64,000 nucleotides of DNA. It comes from Heligmosomoides polygyrus polygyrus (taxonomy: Eukaryota > Nematoda > Chromadorea > Rhabditida > Heligmosomidae). The notes under the pieces were generated by a model. The model was not told the DNA's origin. It did not search any database and saw only the letters and a program-made list of their open reading frames with translations. The DNA lies in NCBI GenBank assembly GCA_947396885.1, contig OX377202.1, positions 21,266,001 through 21,330,000 of the forward strand, given 5' to 3'. Every line of letters starts with the position of its first letter. Positions within the stretch are counted from its first letter, which is position 1. The translations under genes and the position numbers were made by a program. This document shows, one piece after another, positions 11,017 through 21,570 of this stretch.

Positions 11017-11414
11017 GAGCAAACACGTAAGGAAGAAAACATTTGCCAGAAAAGGGACTCAGGGAAATCAGCAGGTACGTTCGTGTCATGTCCCCGTTAG
11101 CTACATAAAGCCAGCTCATGAACTCTTCTTTCAGTGCTGTCGCGAATATGCGACCAATTGGACGTCATGAATCAACCTCACGGAGATCATTTCGACGTAT
11201 TCGGTGAGGACCTAGCCATAAAATCCTGAAACATGTTTTAGTTATTGTTTCGAATGTCGACAATTTTTTCAAGGGATTAATTTTAGGTGCATACGTGGCG
11301 GCAATGTTGCGAAGAATCGCTGCTCGTGATCAAGATTTGGCCGACATCGCGCAGGCGGAGCTGACAGAAATTAATCAGAAATTTATGGATTCGATGAAGT
11401 CGCAGGCAACTTAA
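11017..11414 (+). CDS. 3' part of a gene with a BESS-like C-terminus
   Basis: Three exons fit by phase: 11017-11074, 11135-11203 and 11287-11414, with introns of 60 and 83 nt ending in CTTTCAG and TTTTAG. The joined 84-residue tail reads a charged segment, then LSRICDQLDVMNQPHGDHFD, then FGAYVAAMLRRIAARD, and ends at TAA 11412-11414. The D..F..FG.YVA..LR pattern resembles the BESS motif found at the C-terminus of MADF-BESS DNA-binding proteins, which are common in nematodes. The MADF part would have to lie upstream and I could not find it. The first acceptor (GGAATAG) is weak. The residues are seen directly and the family is inferred. Confidence 0.5.
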
Positions 11415-12025
11415 AGAAACAGTGGTGCACCTTATAGATGTGTTTTGTGGATCCTCTAGCTTTCCTCTAGCTTACTCACACGCGTTATCAAGGAAATAGA
11501 GTTTAGCACGATCTCTCTGAAATGCTCGCGTCTTTAGCTAAACGAGACTGAGATGACCGGCGACCGAATTCTATGCCGATTCTTCGAATTTTTAAAATTC
11601 CTATATTGATCTTCCTTCAATACCTATATTGTGTACAGGCTTGTAGTCTGCCAACAAACGATCTCCCGCATTTCAAACCCACCTTTTCGGCGGAATTTTT
11701 GGTGACTCAAAGAAAAAGTCGTCCTTCGTTGTTGATAATTGTTATTGTTTATTATGAATGCTAATAAAGAATAGAGCAATGTACAAAATTGTTTATTCTC
11801 CGTTGCTGACAGCAAACTAGAAAGTACTTGTGGGCAGACAAGAAAAAACGCGGACCCACAGGTACATATATCGTTTATCACGATCACCGATACTCTTGTT
11901 AGACAATTTCGGCTAACAATTGGGATACAAACGAAACTGTCATTATTCAGACACGCAATCATCAGACTTGTCTGCAGACAATACTTCACAACCCCTGAAT
12001 GCAATGAAAAAGAAGAAAGTTCGAG

Positions 12026-12377
12026 CTACTCCGTTTCCCCCAGTACGTAACAGACAATTGTGAGGATCAAGAGGTAGCACAATCCTGGATAATGGACCAA
12101 TCTTGCAACAACAGCCGAACTGAATCACATAACAATAAGTGTGACCTAGAGCTATCCACTACCTAATGTGCTGTCGAGTTCGCTCCTTTAAACGCTCTAC
12201 AGCTTCTCTGGATTTCTTAAACCTCGGCAGCAACAGCTGCAGTGAAGTGTATGTAAGCTCCTCGTCTACTCGAAAGAAGTGAGAACCATTAAGCTGAAAA
12301 TCAACTCGAACTATTGGAGAAATCCAGTAGGCAGGGACTGCAGAGTGAGCACTTACATTTCTTGTCGTCCGTAGCAT
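12026..12377 (-). CDS. Candidate small membrane protein, 102 residues
   Basis: Exon 1 spans 12377-12163 and exon 2 spans 12119-12026, with a 43-nt intron (GTAGTG..GATTCAG) that keeps frame. The product starts MLRTTRNVSAHSAV (basic, hydroxylated and without acids, like a mitochondrial leader). It has a charged middle (RFKKSREAVERLKERTRQH) and ends with one hydrophobic helix (LCYLLILTIVCYVLG). I do not recognise the family. A competing reading is an exon further upstream on the same strand (about 12505-12358, GFYGTQVSHEYTLLIRKMKR) that ends at a GTAAGT donor inside this exon. The two readings cannot both be right. Confidence 0.35.
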
Positions 12378-12748
12378 CGCTTCATTTTTCGGATCAATAA
12401 CGTGTATTCATGTGAGACTTGAGTGCCATAGAAACCAGCAAGATGAAAAATGCCGGAGCGAACTTCTTGGGCAGCAATTCGAAGAATTTCTAGAAATAGT
12501 TGCGGGTGGGGTACATATGAATATAATGACCCTTTTGCGGGGTTCCTTATAGGTAAACATGTTAAAAATTACACTCGAAATCTGATTCTAAGCAATATCT
12601 GGTAGACAGTACGACCTTGGTAGCTGGTGGAGGACAAACGTCGTCGTATATTCCATGATCGACTGTCGTTGAATCTTAGCATGACGTTGATACCAATAGG
12701 ACTGTTCGAGCTGTGGAGCCAAGATTATTAACCACACTTTATTCGGCT

Positions 12749-12913
12749 GACGTTTCGGCGTAACCGCTTTCTTCAGAGCCTGGAAAAGTCAAGCGAGGTT
12801 AAAGTGTAAATAGTTCTTAGACGTTGATACCAATAGGACTGTTCGAGCTGTGGAGCCAAGATTATTAACCACACTTTATTCGGCTGACGTTTCGGCGTAA
12901 CCGCTTTCTTCAG
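12749..12913 (-). ncRNA. Two hammerhead-like cores in the tandem units
   Basis: On the minus strand, 12776-12749 and 12913-12886 both read CTGAAGA, then a short stem of GCG-GTTA-CGC, then GAAA and CGTC. This follows the hammerhead order CUGANGA - stem II - GAAA - stem III - UH. Stem III would be only ACGU, which is self-complementary and suited to dimer formation. One A more than the consensus stands before stem II. Confidence 0.5.
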
Positions 12914-12996
12914 AGCCTGGAAAAGTCAAGCGAGGTTAAAGTGTAAATAGTTCTTAGACGAGTAACCTTTCAAACCTCGCTTGACTTTTCCAGGCT

Positions 12997-13024
12997 CTGA
13001 AGAAGGCGGTTACGCCGAAACGTC
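12997..13024 (+). ncRNA. Hammerhead-like core in the inverted unit
   Basis: It reads CTGAAGA, an extra A, stem II GGCG-GTTA-CGCC (four pairs), GAAA, then CGTC. Stem II is better than in the tandem units, where one pair is lost. Minimal hammerheads of this kind are reported in Penelope-like retroelements (Cervera and De la Pena). Activity is inferred only. Confidence 0.55.
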
Positions 13025-13340
13025 AGCCGAATAAAGTGTGGTTAATAATCTAATCTTGGCTCCACAGCTCGAACAATCCTATTGGTACAAACGTCGTCGT
13101 TTTTTGAAGGTGTCTGGATGCGATGAAAAGAAGCTGCTAAGGCACAAGTAGGGTCGGAGGGAGGGAACGGGGGGCTCACCCCATACTCAGTGCCCTTGGT
13201 TTTAAGCCTTGGAGAGAATCACGTGTATGTGAAGTTATACCGGAATGGCATAACTCAGTTCACCACAGAGGTAGAACACACCATTGCTGCAAAAAAAAAT
13301 TCCGGTTGCAAAAAGCACAGAGCGCTGTCATACAAGGTGA

Positions 13341-13353
13341 CCCCCCCCCCCCC
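13341..13353. repeat. C homopolymer (13)
   Basis: An uninterrupted C run in otherwise unassigned sequence (13087-13540). Nearby, 13398-13505 holds a twofold imperfect repeat with TGTTCAGCTCGA and GATATCAATCGTCTT. Confidence 0.9.
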
Positions 13354-13540
13354 GACCCTATTTGCGCCTTAGCAACTTGTTCTCCAAAGTCCCTAAATGT
13401 TCAGCTCGAATTTTAATTGATATGAATTTTAATTGATATCAATCGTCTTGTTTTAGAGTGTTCAGCTCGATTTTTTAAATGATGTCAATCGTCTTCCTTT
13501 ACCTTGTGCAGGTATTTTTTCGAGTGCAAGCTTTCGAGGA

Positions 13541-13906
13541 TTGCTAGGATGTAGGCGTCGAATGCTCGCGATTGGTGTTGGTTTGGCTTACGTTCAGTCA
13601 TGTCATGCAGTCTTGTCTCCTGTTTTCGCTTACAGATTCGTGTTTTATCTGCTTGTAGTCTTGTCTCTTTTTTCGTTTACAGATCTGTGTTTTATCTTGT
13701 TTTCTATATCTGCTCTCGAATTGGGTAAGGAATGCGAGGAGGAGGTTGTTTGTTTTCTTTATTATCAGTGTGTCATCGTTTCGTTTTCTCGTGTTAGCGA
13801 CTTTTTACAAGATGACCTCCCAACTTTCATAGCGCCGCACGCTCATATATTACGTGAGCCGCAAAAGCAAAATAATGAGTTTTTAAACCAAAATAGGCGC
13901 AAATAG
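13541..13906. repeat. Dispersed repeat also found inside the hAT element
   Basis: The segment 13750-13850 (GTTTTCTTTATTA..ACAAGATGACCTCCCAACTTTCATAGCGCCG) matches 42410-42510 within the hAT-like element. A 121-codon plus-strand open frame covers it. Because the matching copy does not keep that frame open, I take this as repeat sequence rather than a gene. Confidence 0.5.
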
Positions 13907-15692
13907 GGACGGGATGGGGTCCTCATAAAAACGAACACTAAACGAAAAAAAAAAAGACGCGATGACACACTGACAGGAAAGAACGGGAGCAAGCAATCCT
14001 ATAGCTCTGTTCTGTGCTCTCCTCCGCCAGAGCGGATGGCTGCCACTGTAGGGGTATCAATTCTAGTCCTACTTCAGCCTTTCACCTCGTTTATTGACGG
14101 TCCTCTTTAGATCGATTCGTTGATAAGCCTCAGTTTCGCACACGATGCAGCTCTTAGGAAAACCAACAGCACGTCGTCACAGCGTCCCGAAGAACACTGC
14201 CAGGAGGGCAAGGATTTGTGTAGAAAACCTCAACAAGGTCTAAGGCTAAACCACCACTCAAGGTGCCGCCGTTAACAGTTAACACTTTTTCTTAACTCCG
14301 ACAATGGGCTTCATTTCACAGGAGGCTGATTTCGGTAATATCTTTGTGCGGTGGCGGCGCCCAACTCGTCCTGGCCCGACCGACCACTACTACCACTGTT
14401 CCCTGGTCTTGAATTTTTGCAAACGATATTTCCAGCACGTAAGCATTGTTGACCTCTGTTCTTTAGTTAACACCCACCCCACACTCACATACCAACACAT
14501 ATGGTTTTCTTAAGCTAGCGATCCTGAGTCCGAAATTCAAGGTTTCGCTTGTCGGCTCACTGGCAAACATGGCAAAGATCCTCAGCTTAAAGACGTACCC
14601 GAAGATATTGTTGCCTTCGCCACTGGTGGGTCCTCTCGATTGCAGTTCGGGATACGTAGTCTGCACATATCGAGAAGCACTTAAAATTTAGACTTCCACA
14701 CGGATGCATTGGGACTGCGCGACCCTGATATTGATATACACGAGCGAGATCTCACCGCCCGGTGGAGCCTGTAAGCTTCCATGTCTCTTCGACAGCCACT
14801 GAACTGTTCCACTCCTGCTTTGGTCCAGATCACTGCACAGGTTCTGGAATACGCAATACGCACCAATGAAGAGGAGCGGTCAAACCGGCTGAAGTTGGCA
14901 AAAGTCGGATGGGTATCCTGTGCAAGGAAGGCTATTGGGTGTGCACTGTGAGTAGTGCTATTCATATTCCACTTCATGCCTTTCACACACTTCTGTTCCG
15001 AAAATGTACCCTTAGGACCGACTTACGCAGCTACCACGTTAAATCGGACGGCACGCTCGTCCCGTCAAATGTGAGAACTAATTCTTGTCTATTGCAAACA
15101 AGTGATGCACTCCTCATCTATAACTCTTCAGAAGCGCAAGCGGCCCGTGATGCTCAACACCGAAATCATTCCAAGTGAATGAAATCGCCGTCTAACACTG
15201 AACCACTGAGGACAATCCTTAGTTGCCTGCAGGGGCCGCATCTCAACAATGTCACAACGAAGAAAAATTACGACAATTATCACTTCCACATTAAATAAGC
15301 CAATTTCGACCAAGAGAGCTCAATTCAATTTGTCTAGACATTACACATCCTTGACATGGGGCCTCTCCATGCTTAGAGATCTGTTTTTGCATTGCGTCTT
15401 TTAGCTGAAAATGCTATTATTTAGAGGTCTGTTCTTGCATTACGTGTGTGACTGAAGGTGCTCTCATATATAACTTGCTGCCATATTCTCTACTCCTTTG
15501 AACTGCTCAATGCAGTCATCTGAATCACTTTGTATCTCTAGCTGCTGCTCCCAGCTAGAGCTGTAGCTGATTTTTTTATTTGTTCAATTATTCCGTTAAT
15601 CGAATTAAAAAATGAAAAATGAAAATGAAAATGAATTGATTTGTCTGTTTTTCTACCGCAAAGCCAATAAAACACTTTAGATAAGATCTACT
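13907..15692. other. No confident gene
   Basis: Several short open frames exist. A plus-strand patch at 14560-15180 (fragments KDPQLKDVPEDIVAFATGG and LEYAIRTNEEERSNRLKLAKVGW) looks coding-like, but stops interrupt it and I find no consistent exon model. It may be an old pseudogene of unknown origin. Confidence 0.35.
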
Positions 15693-17037
15693 AACAAGGA
15701 AACAGTTTGAACGGTACGCCGGAACGGCCAGAACGAGTACTATAGGAAGAATCCCCGTCCTCCAAATAGGAACAGAACATGTTTTGTTTTTGTGCAATCC
15801 TTGAGGCAAACGAGTACGAGGGTGTAATGTCCACAGAGCGAGCTCTTCATGGCAGCGCAAGATCCCGGTGCCGTGGGCTGGGTGGCGCAGTGGTAGAGGG
15901 CACACCTCATGTTCGTGGGGTCTAGGGTTCGGTTCCCATGCTACGGCGTTTTTGTGCTTTTACCATAGTACCGGGATTCCATAGAGATTTCCATATCTGA
16001 ACTTGTTTTTGGAGTTTGCTACGGTAAGACGCTTTTATTACTTAATACTTGTCGACATCTCCTAATTCACCAGCAATGTCCAAACCCCACTACTCCAATA
16101 AATTGTTCTCATTGTCAGTGTAAGAAATTTTGACGCAAGAACAACATGAAACAGCGGCAGAAAGCTATAAAATGCTTCAGATGCAATGTATTAGTGTCGG
16201 TGAGGTGAATACCATTGGTGTACTCACAGTGTAGGAGGGGTCCACATGATCTTCAACATACCACCACCTACCACCTCGATCAATATTTTCGTTATCTCTG
16301 TTATGCTTTCAAAGTCGGGCGGTTATAACAAGCTGTCGCCGCCAGCACTGACTCTACAATGTCTGCTAACTCTCGAGTGGTCATTCGCCTATTGACACTG
16401 AAATGCGGATCTCCACTGGATGCTGTCCCTTCGAGAGACGAAATGAAGCTGACAGAAAGGATAGCAAGAATCCTACGGGATTTCGAACTGCGACAGCTGG
16501 AAATCGACGAAGAGGAGAAGTTGGAGGTAGTGGAAGAAGAGGACCAAGAGTTCAACCAGAATAGGATTGTGCCGGAGTCACGACACCACTAACCAGTGAA
16601 GGCACTATCACGTTTTCGGGAGGACAGATCGTTTCGGTGTACAAGGTTTGGCTATACTATAATTGCTATGCTATACAAGTTTGAGAACTGGGAAAGTGGG
16701 CTGTATCGCGATTCCAGGCTTGGGCTGCAGCGGAGTACCACTGGGGAGGAATTGTGAAGCCAAATACAAGTTCAGACATGGAAATTTCTATGGAAACCCG
16801 ATACTATGGTAAAGGTGCAAAAACGCATCGTAGCATGAGAACCGAACCCTAGACCTCACAAACATGAGGCGTGCCACCTCTACCACTGCGCCACCCAGCC
16901 CACGGCACCGAGATCTTGCGCTGCCATGAAGAGCTCGCTCTGTGGACATTACACCCTCGTACTCGTTTGCATCAAGGATTCTCCCTATAGTACTCGTTCT
17001 TGCCGTTCCGGCGTACCGTTCAGACAGTTCCCTTGTA
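15693..17037. mobile_element. 1.35-kb element with ~300-bp inverted arms containing tRNA-like boxes
   Basis: The arms 15693-16009 and 16767-17037 are inverted copies with moderate divergence. Each contains TGGCGCAGTGGTAGAG (tRNA A box) and GGTTCGGTTCC (B box) separated by about 40 bp, with a CAT anticodon-like triplet. The outer edges share GTTTGAACGGTACGCC-like sequence. I saw no clear target duplication. It is either a transposon with long terminal inverted repeats or two opposed copies of a tRNA-derived SINE. A shortened relative is at 38210-38350. Confidence 0.7.
16359..16592 (+). CDS. Acidic 77-residue open frame between the inverted arms
   Basis: It starts at ATG 16359 and reads LTERIARILRDFELRQLEID then an Asp/Glu-rich run, ending at TAA. 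The strongly acidic helical composition is unlike the random frames around it, but I know no family for it. Its place exactly between the arms suggests cargo of the element, or the remains of the sequence the two SINEs inserted into. Confidence 0.3.
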   Translation: MSANSRVVIRLLTLKCGSPLDAVPSRDEMKLTERIARILRDFELRQLEIDEEEKLEVVEEEDQEFNQNRIVPESRHH

Positions 17038-17079
17038 AGCATAAAGAGTAAAAAGCGAAAACTCAAAAGAGGCACCAAC

Positions 17080-17266
17080 CGTGGTTTTTTACAAACCCCA
17101 GGAAAATGGGCCGTTAGGGTAACGACATTTTGAAGCCCGGATCTTAGTATGATTGAGATAAGGGCGGTTTCGCAAGGCCGGATGTCCGTTAAAAGGAACG
17201 AAATCTTGAAAAGGACGCCATCCGTGACTTATTTCAAAAGTCCGGATCATATTATGATTAAGATAC
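17080..17266. repeat. Repeat R, copy next to the RTE 3' end
   Basis: It contains twofold blocks of GTCCGGATC..ATTATGATTAAGATA and ..AGGACGCCATCCGTGACTT. The same blocks (GATTAAGATAAGGGC, AAAGTCCGGATC, ACACCATCCGTGGTTTT) occur at 20190-20400 beyond the other end of the RTE. Confidence 0.65.
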
Positions 17267-20180
17267 TTACTTTGATACTTTGATGGCCCTTTTGTCGGCT
17301 GGAGGTCTTCTCAGCGGGGACCACAACTCTTTCAGACCGCTCGAACTCTGGCTGCTTGCATCCAGTGAGGCAGACTCCGCTCTCTGAAAGATCTTGACAA
17401 TGAGTCTGCCCACCGTTGGCGGTCGTCCCAGTGGTCTTTTATGGTCTCTCGGGAGCCATTCTGTGACACGGAGACTCCATCTATCGTCCTTTCGTCGGAG
17501 CAGGTGTCCGGCCCAGCGATATTTGGACTTCTTCATGTACTGCAGCGGGTCTGCTAACTGCGATTTCTCCGTAGCTCGGAGCTTCGTAGGCCTTCTTGCC
17601 ATTGCTGACGAAGGCTTGTCCTTAGAAGGCATCTCTCCAGTGCACGATGAGTAGTTTGCGTCGCTCTGGCGATTGTCTTGTTGTCGGGCCAGGTTTCCGT
17701 CGCGTAACACATCGCAGGCAGTACACAGGCGTTGAATATCGAGTCCCTGAGGCCGGGATCCTTGACCTGATCGGTGACTTCGCGAATCGAACAGAAGGCT
17801 GCCCATGCTGCGCGTCTCCTGCGGGCGATTTCAGGAGCGAGGTCGTTATCCATGTTCAGCTCTCTTCCCAGATAGACCTAGGGGTTGACCTGTTGTAGAG
17901 CGACTCCATTTAACCTTACGAGTCCCGTGTCACACTACTGGTTGACCATAAATTGTGTTTTGCACATATTCATGTCCAATCCAATCTTCATACCTGCCAC
18001 ATTGAGCTCGTTTTGCATTTCCTCGACTTCTGCCGTGCTGGTAGAGACGAGAACAATATCGTCGGCGAAGCGAAGGTTGCTGATCCGTTTACCGTCGATA
18101 AGGTAGCCTTTATCGTCCCAGTTAAAGTCTTTCATGGCATCCTGGAGTGCTGCTGTAAGTAGCTTGGGGGAAATCGTGTCTCCCTGCCGTACTCCCTTCC
18201 CGATAGGAATCTTAAGCTTCCGATCGAACAGCTGGATGGTAGTCGATGTGTTCGAAAAGCATTCGTCAAGAAGTCGGATGTAGGGCGATGGTATACCAGC
18301 ATGCAAAAGCGCGGCGTTGATTTCCACAGAGTCGAACGCTTTCCGATAATCCACAAAGACAAGGACAAGTGGGAGGTGGTATTCGCGGCTCCTCTCGATG
18401 AGCTGTGAGACAGCCTGAATATGGTCCATGCAGGAGAAATCCTTGCGAAACTCTGCTTGCCTCACTGGCTGATGCTCATCCAAGCAACGCTCCATGCGGT
18501 TAAGCAGTATCTTGATGAAGATCTTGTACACAACCGAGAGAAGACTGATGAGTCGTTAGTTGTTGATATCATAATGCTGACCTTTTTTAAAGATTAGAAC
18601 TGTTTTCGACTCCTTCCATGAGTCCGGAATCCTACCAAGTAGAAGGTAGTGGTTGAAGTGGTTGGCAAGAAGTGAGCAGAGGGCACTGCCACCTGCACGA
18701 AGGGGATCCGCAGAAATGCCGTCCGGTCCGGAAGCCGGCTTCATCCTTCTAATGGCATGAGCAACTTCTGATTCCAGAATGGGAGGTACTTCCTCTGCCG
18801 GTGGCATCAAGCATTTTGGGACAGTGGTGGAAGAATGAAACAGATCTGTGTAGAATTCTTGAACGATGGCCTCCATCGCTCTTCGAGACGTTTGCGTTGT
18901 TCCATCCTTATCCTCAAGGGCTGACATTATTGCCTTCTGATCGCAGAGATCTCGTTTGCAGCGCTTTATGCTTGAACCTTTCCCAGCGGCTTCTAACAGC
19001 TTCAATCTTCTGTAGGCTTGAATGGACTCCTTCACTGCAATTCGACAGGCCTTCGAGATGGTTAGTTTTCCAGATGCATTAGGATCCAGTTTAACAGCCC
19101 TTTTTTGCTGCAGGCGTTTAATCGCATGTGCGTTGAGTCTTGATGCAGACGGTGATGTGGCTTACGCAAGAGCTGCTAGAACATTTCAACAGTCCTTTGG
19201 AGAGAGGGTCGTAGTCTTCCGAAGGATCTTAAAGAAGATTCCAGTCATACGGCTTCATTGCATATTCCAACTCCTCAGACTTGAATGTGGGGATCCTTAC
19301 CGGTGCCGGTTTATGAGTGTCACGCTTGAACATCCTCTTCTTGAGAGTCAGCTTCGCACGGACAAGACGGTGATCCGAGCCGGTGTCAAATGAAGGCAGC
19401 ACTGAGACGTCGAACAGACTCCAGTGTCTGTTTGTAAGAACACGGTCGATCTCCGAACGTATTTCTTCATTTGGGCTTTCCCAGGTCCATCGTCGGTTTG
19501 AGGGCTTCTTAAACATAGAATTTCCATGGAAGAAACGGCACGCGGATAGGAAGTCTATCAGGCACTCTCCGTTTTCGTTCCTTGAGGAAGTTCCATGTGG
19601 TCCTAGCCTCCATTTGTCTAGATCAATCGTAGCGACGATAGCGTTAAAGTCCCTAACGACAACTTTGTAGTAGCTCTTCTCGTGGTTGACAGTCCTTTCG
19701 AACAGCTTGTAGAACTCCTCCTTTTCTTCTTCTGTAGCCGCAGATGTTGGAGCATATCCATTTATGATGGAGATGGTTCCTTGATCTTTGGTTTCCAGAC
19801 GAAGAACAGCTACTCGCGGATTGATGATCTTGTAAGAGTCTACTACATAGGTGGTGCACTGTCGAATTGACAGTTTCCGTGTCGTGGTGGAATGAAGTTT
19901 CCGGTAGTCCGATTCCAATGACGTCCTAATAGTTTAACTCCGAGACTAGATGGCCCCTCGCCGGAGGTGGATGCAACCGACGTCGTAGAAGTCCACCCCG
20001 GCGCGCGGAGGACTGGGGTTCAGTTGTTTGAGCCATGGCGGTGGTCTGGCTACTCACATGTTCCTGGCCAGGGATACAAGAGAGCCGCCCATACACGACA
20101 AAGCGTCGCGTACTGCGTGACCGTTTGTGCCGTTAGCCATCACTAAGTGATGTTCACCCCTTCACCGCGATGAGGTGGCA
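17267..20180 (-). pseudogene. RTE-type LINE, broken, 5' truncated
   Basis: Minus-strand open frames line up as one non-LTR polyprotein. An endonuclease part at 19918-19229 has NGYAPTSAATEEEKEEFY, a GDFNA block mutated to RDFNA, and GSDHRLV. The RT fingers region is at 19035-18556 (MKPASGPDGISADPL). The palm is at 18531-17935 with FVDYRKAFDSVE (motif A), GVRQGDTISPKLL (motif B) and RFADDIVLVS (motif C). The thumb/C-terminal part runs down to 17267. The N-terminal third of the endonuclease is missing. Single stops split the frames (for example at 18558 within the N-YRLISLL block), so the protein is dead but recently so. The order and motifs fit the RTE clade. Confidence 0.9.
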
Positions 20181-20189
20181 CATGAGGAG

Positions 20190-20400
20190 GATTAAGATAG
20201 GATGATTAAGATAAGGGCCCTTTCACCAGGCTACATTTTCGTTGAAAGGGACTAACTTCAAAAGTCCGGATCTCAGGATTGTTCAGATAAGGTGCTATTC
20301 GCCAGGCTAGATTTTCGTTGAAAGGGAGGAAAAGTTAGGGTACAAAAAAGGGACACCATCCGTGGTTTTCGTAAATCCTCCTCATTCCTTCTCCGCCTTG
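20190..20400. repeat. Repeat R, copy upstream of the RTE 5' end
   Basis: It has two internal copies of a ~75-bp block (CAGGCTA(C/G)ATTTTCGTTGAAAGGGA) and shares several blocks with 17080-17266 in the same orientation. Confidence 0.65.
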
Positions 20401-21570
20401 GTTATGAACCGCTGCTCATGTAGCGGTGGACCGCAGACGGAAGTGCGTGTGAACCGATGAACAGCCGCCGGACCCTTTGAGGCAAGACGCCTCACCTCTC
20501 CCACCGTGAACCCTCGACTCCGCCAATTTTGCGTGTCGGCCAAAAGCGGGCTAACTGGATCTCGTCAGTTCGTCGGCGGTCGTTCCCGAGGTTTGCCTGA
20601 ACACATAGTATATCGTTGTGACCTGTGATTCACAACCTCTAATGTCAAATGACCAGCGGCTCATAACCACTATATGGCTTGCTTACCGTGCTGTTCACAA
20701 GATTCCCTGAGCTAGGCTAGCCATATATTCTTAAGTTAGCCAGGTTCGTAGTGTAATTGCAACTGGCAACTTCAGTCTGTCGCAGTTTATTAATAAGCTT
20801 TCACCGAAACATTAACGAATCCACCCGTCTTTAACTGAGTTGGGTTACCACCTGCAAACCCATAACTGACCCAGTCTAGCTGAGGAACTCAAATGGGGGG
20901 GGGGGGACTGCAAACCATGATCACAACTAAAAGGTCGGTCGGAAAATGTCTTCAAAAATGTAGTTCATTATTTAATAAAAGATGCATGAACAGCAATATG
21001 GCTGACAGCAAACACAACACATAAGTCGAACAAATGTAGCAACTAATTGAGCTCCGCCTTGCTTATTGCTTCTGACCGGTTGTAGTCTATGGCTTGCTGG
21101 ATGCGGATTTCCTTTTCTGGAAGTAATAAAGTGGCGCATTTAGTACGTTCCCAGTGGTGTGACTTTTTCACTACTCCATACCCCCGAAAGTGGGAGATAG
21201 ACGATCGGTTTGTGGTCGTCGTTTGGCTTTGCGAGAGGAATTTCCTCGATTATGTCGTCTTTTTTAAAATTCGTCGAGGATTCTCTCATACCATTCTTTC
21301 TGCTCTTTGTGAGTTGTGTTAAACTTGTAGAAGGTAATACGTCTCAATAAGGCCATTGTAATTGCTATCCAGGTCTATAAGATTGCCTTTCAGTGGGAAA
21401 GATGCTGTTGTTCGCCGTGTTCAACGGTAATGCGGTTGCTGAAGTTGTTCGTATAGTCGTATGCAGTGTCTTCGGTTTGTAATCGTCAGTTGATATGCCA
21501 CGCCTCGCATTCTTTCTGGAGTCCGTAATAATTTACGGACAAGCGACTGTAATTGGCGTAATCGGATGGG
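20401..21570. other. No confident gene; 13-G run and a minus-strand coding-like patch
   Basis: 20895-20907 is a G run. On the minus strand 21570-21050 shows coding-like pieces in changing frames (RRITFYKFNTTHKEQKEWYE, then KPNDDHKPIVYLPLSGVW, and EKEIRIQQAIDYNRSEAISK ending in a stop). They could be small exons or a decayed gene, and I could not build a consistent model. Confidence 0.35.

Larger units (their letters stand above)
12684..13086. repeat. Penelope-like terminal repeats: two identical tandem units plus an inverted copy
   Basis: Units 12684-12820 and 12821-12957 are 137 bp each and identical by eye. The segment 12966-13086 is the same unit inverted, with a few changes and a 4-bp insertion. 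Each carries GACTTTTCCAGGCTCTGAAG..GCCGAAACGTCAGCC and an AATAAA-like word. Penelope-like elements are known to have tandem and inverted long terminal repeats with minimal hammerhead motifs. The same module follows the Penelope-like reverse transcriptase at 22.8 kb. No coding part remains here. Confidence 0.7.

Noticed and set aside
15855..15940. A possible tRNA-Met gene
   Set aside because: A and B boxes and a CAT triplet are present, but the acceptor and T stems do not pair properly when the boxes are placed in tRNA positions, and an inverted diverged copy exists nearby. It is a tRNA-derived repeat.
18556..18562. Readthrough or recoding of the stop between the RT blocks of the RTE
   Set aside because: Other stops and frame breaks occur further along the same copy, so it is simply a dead element.
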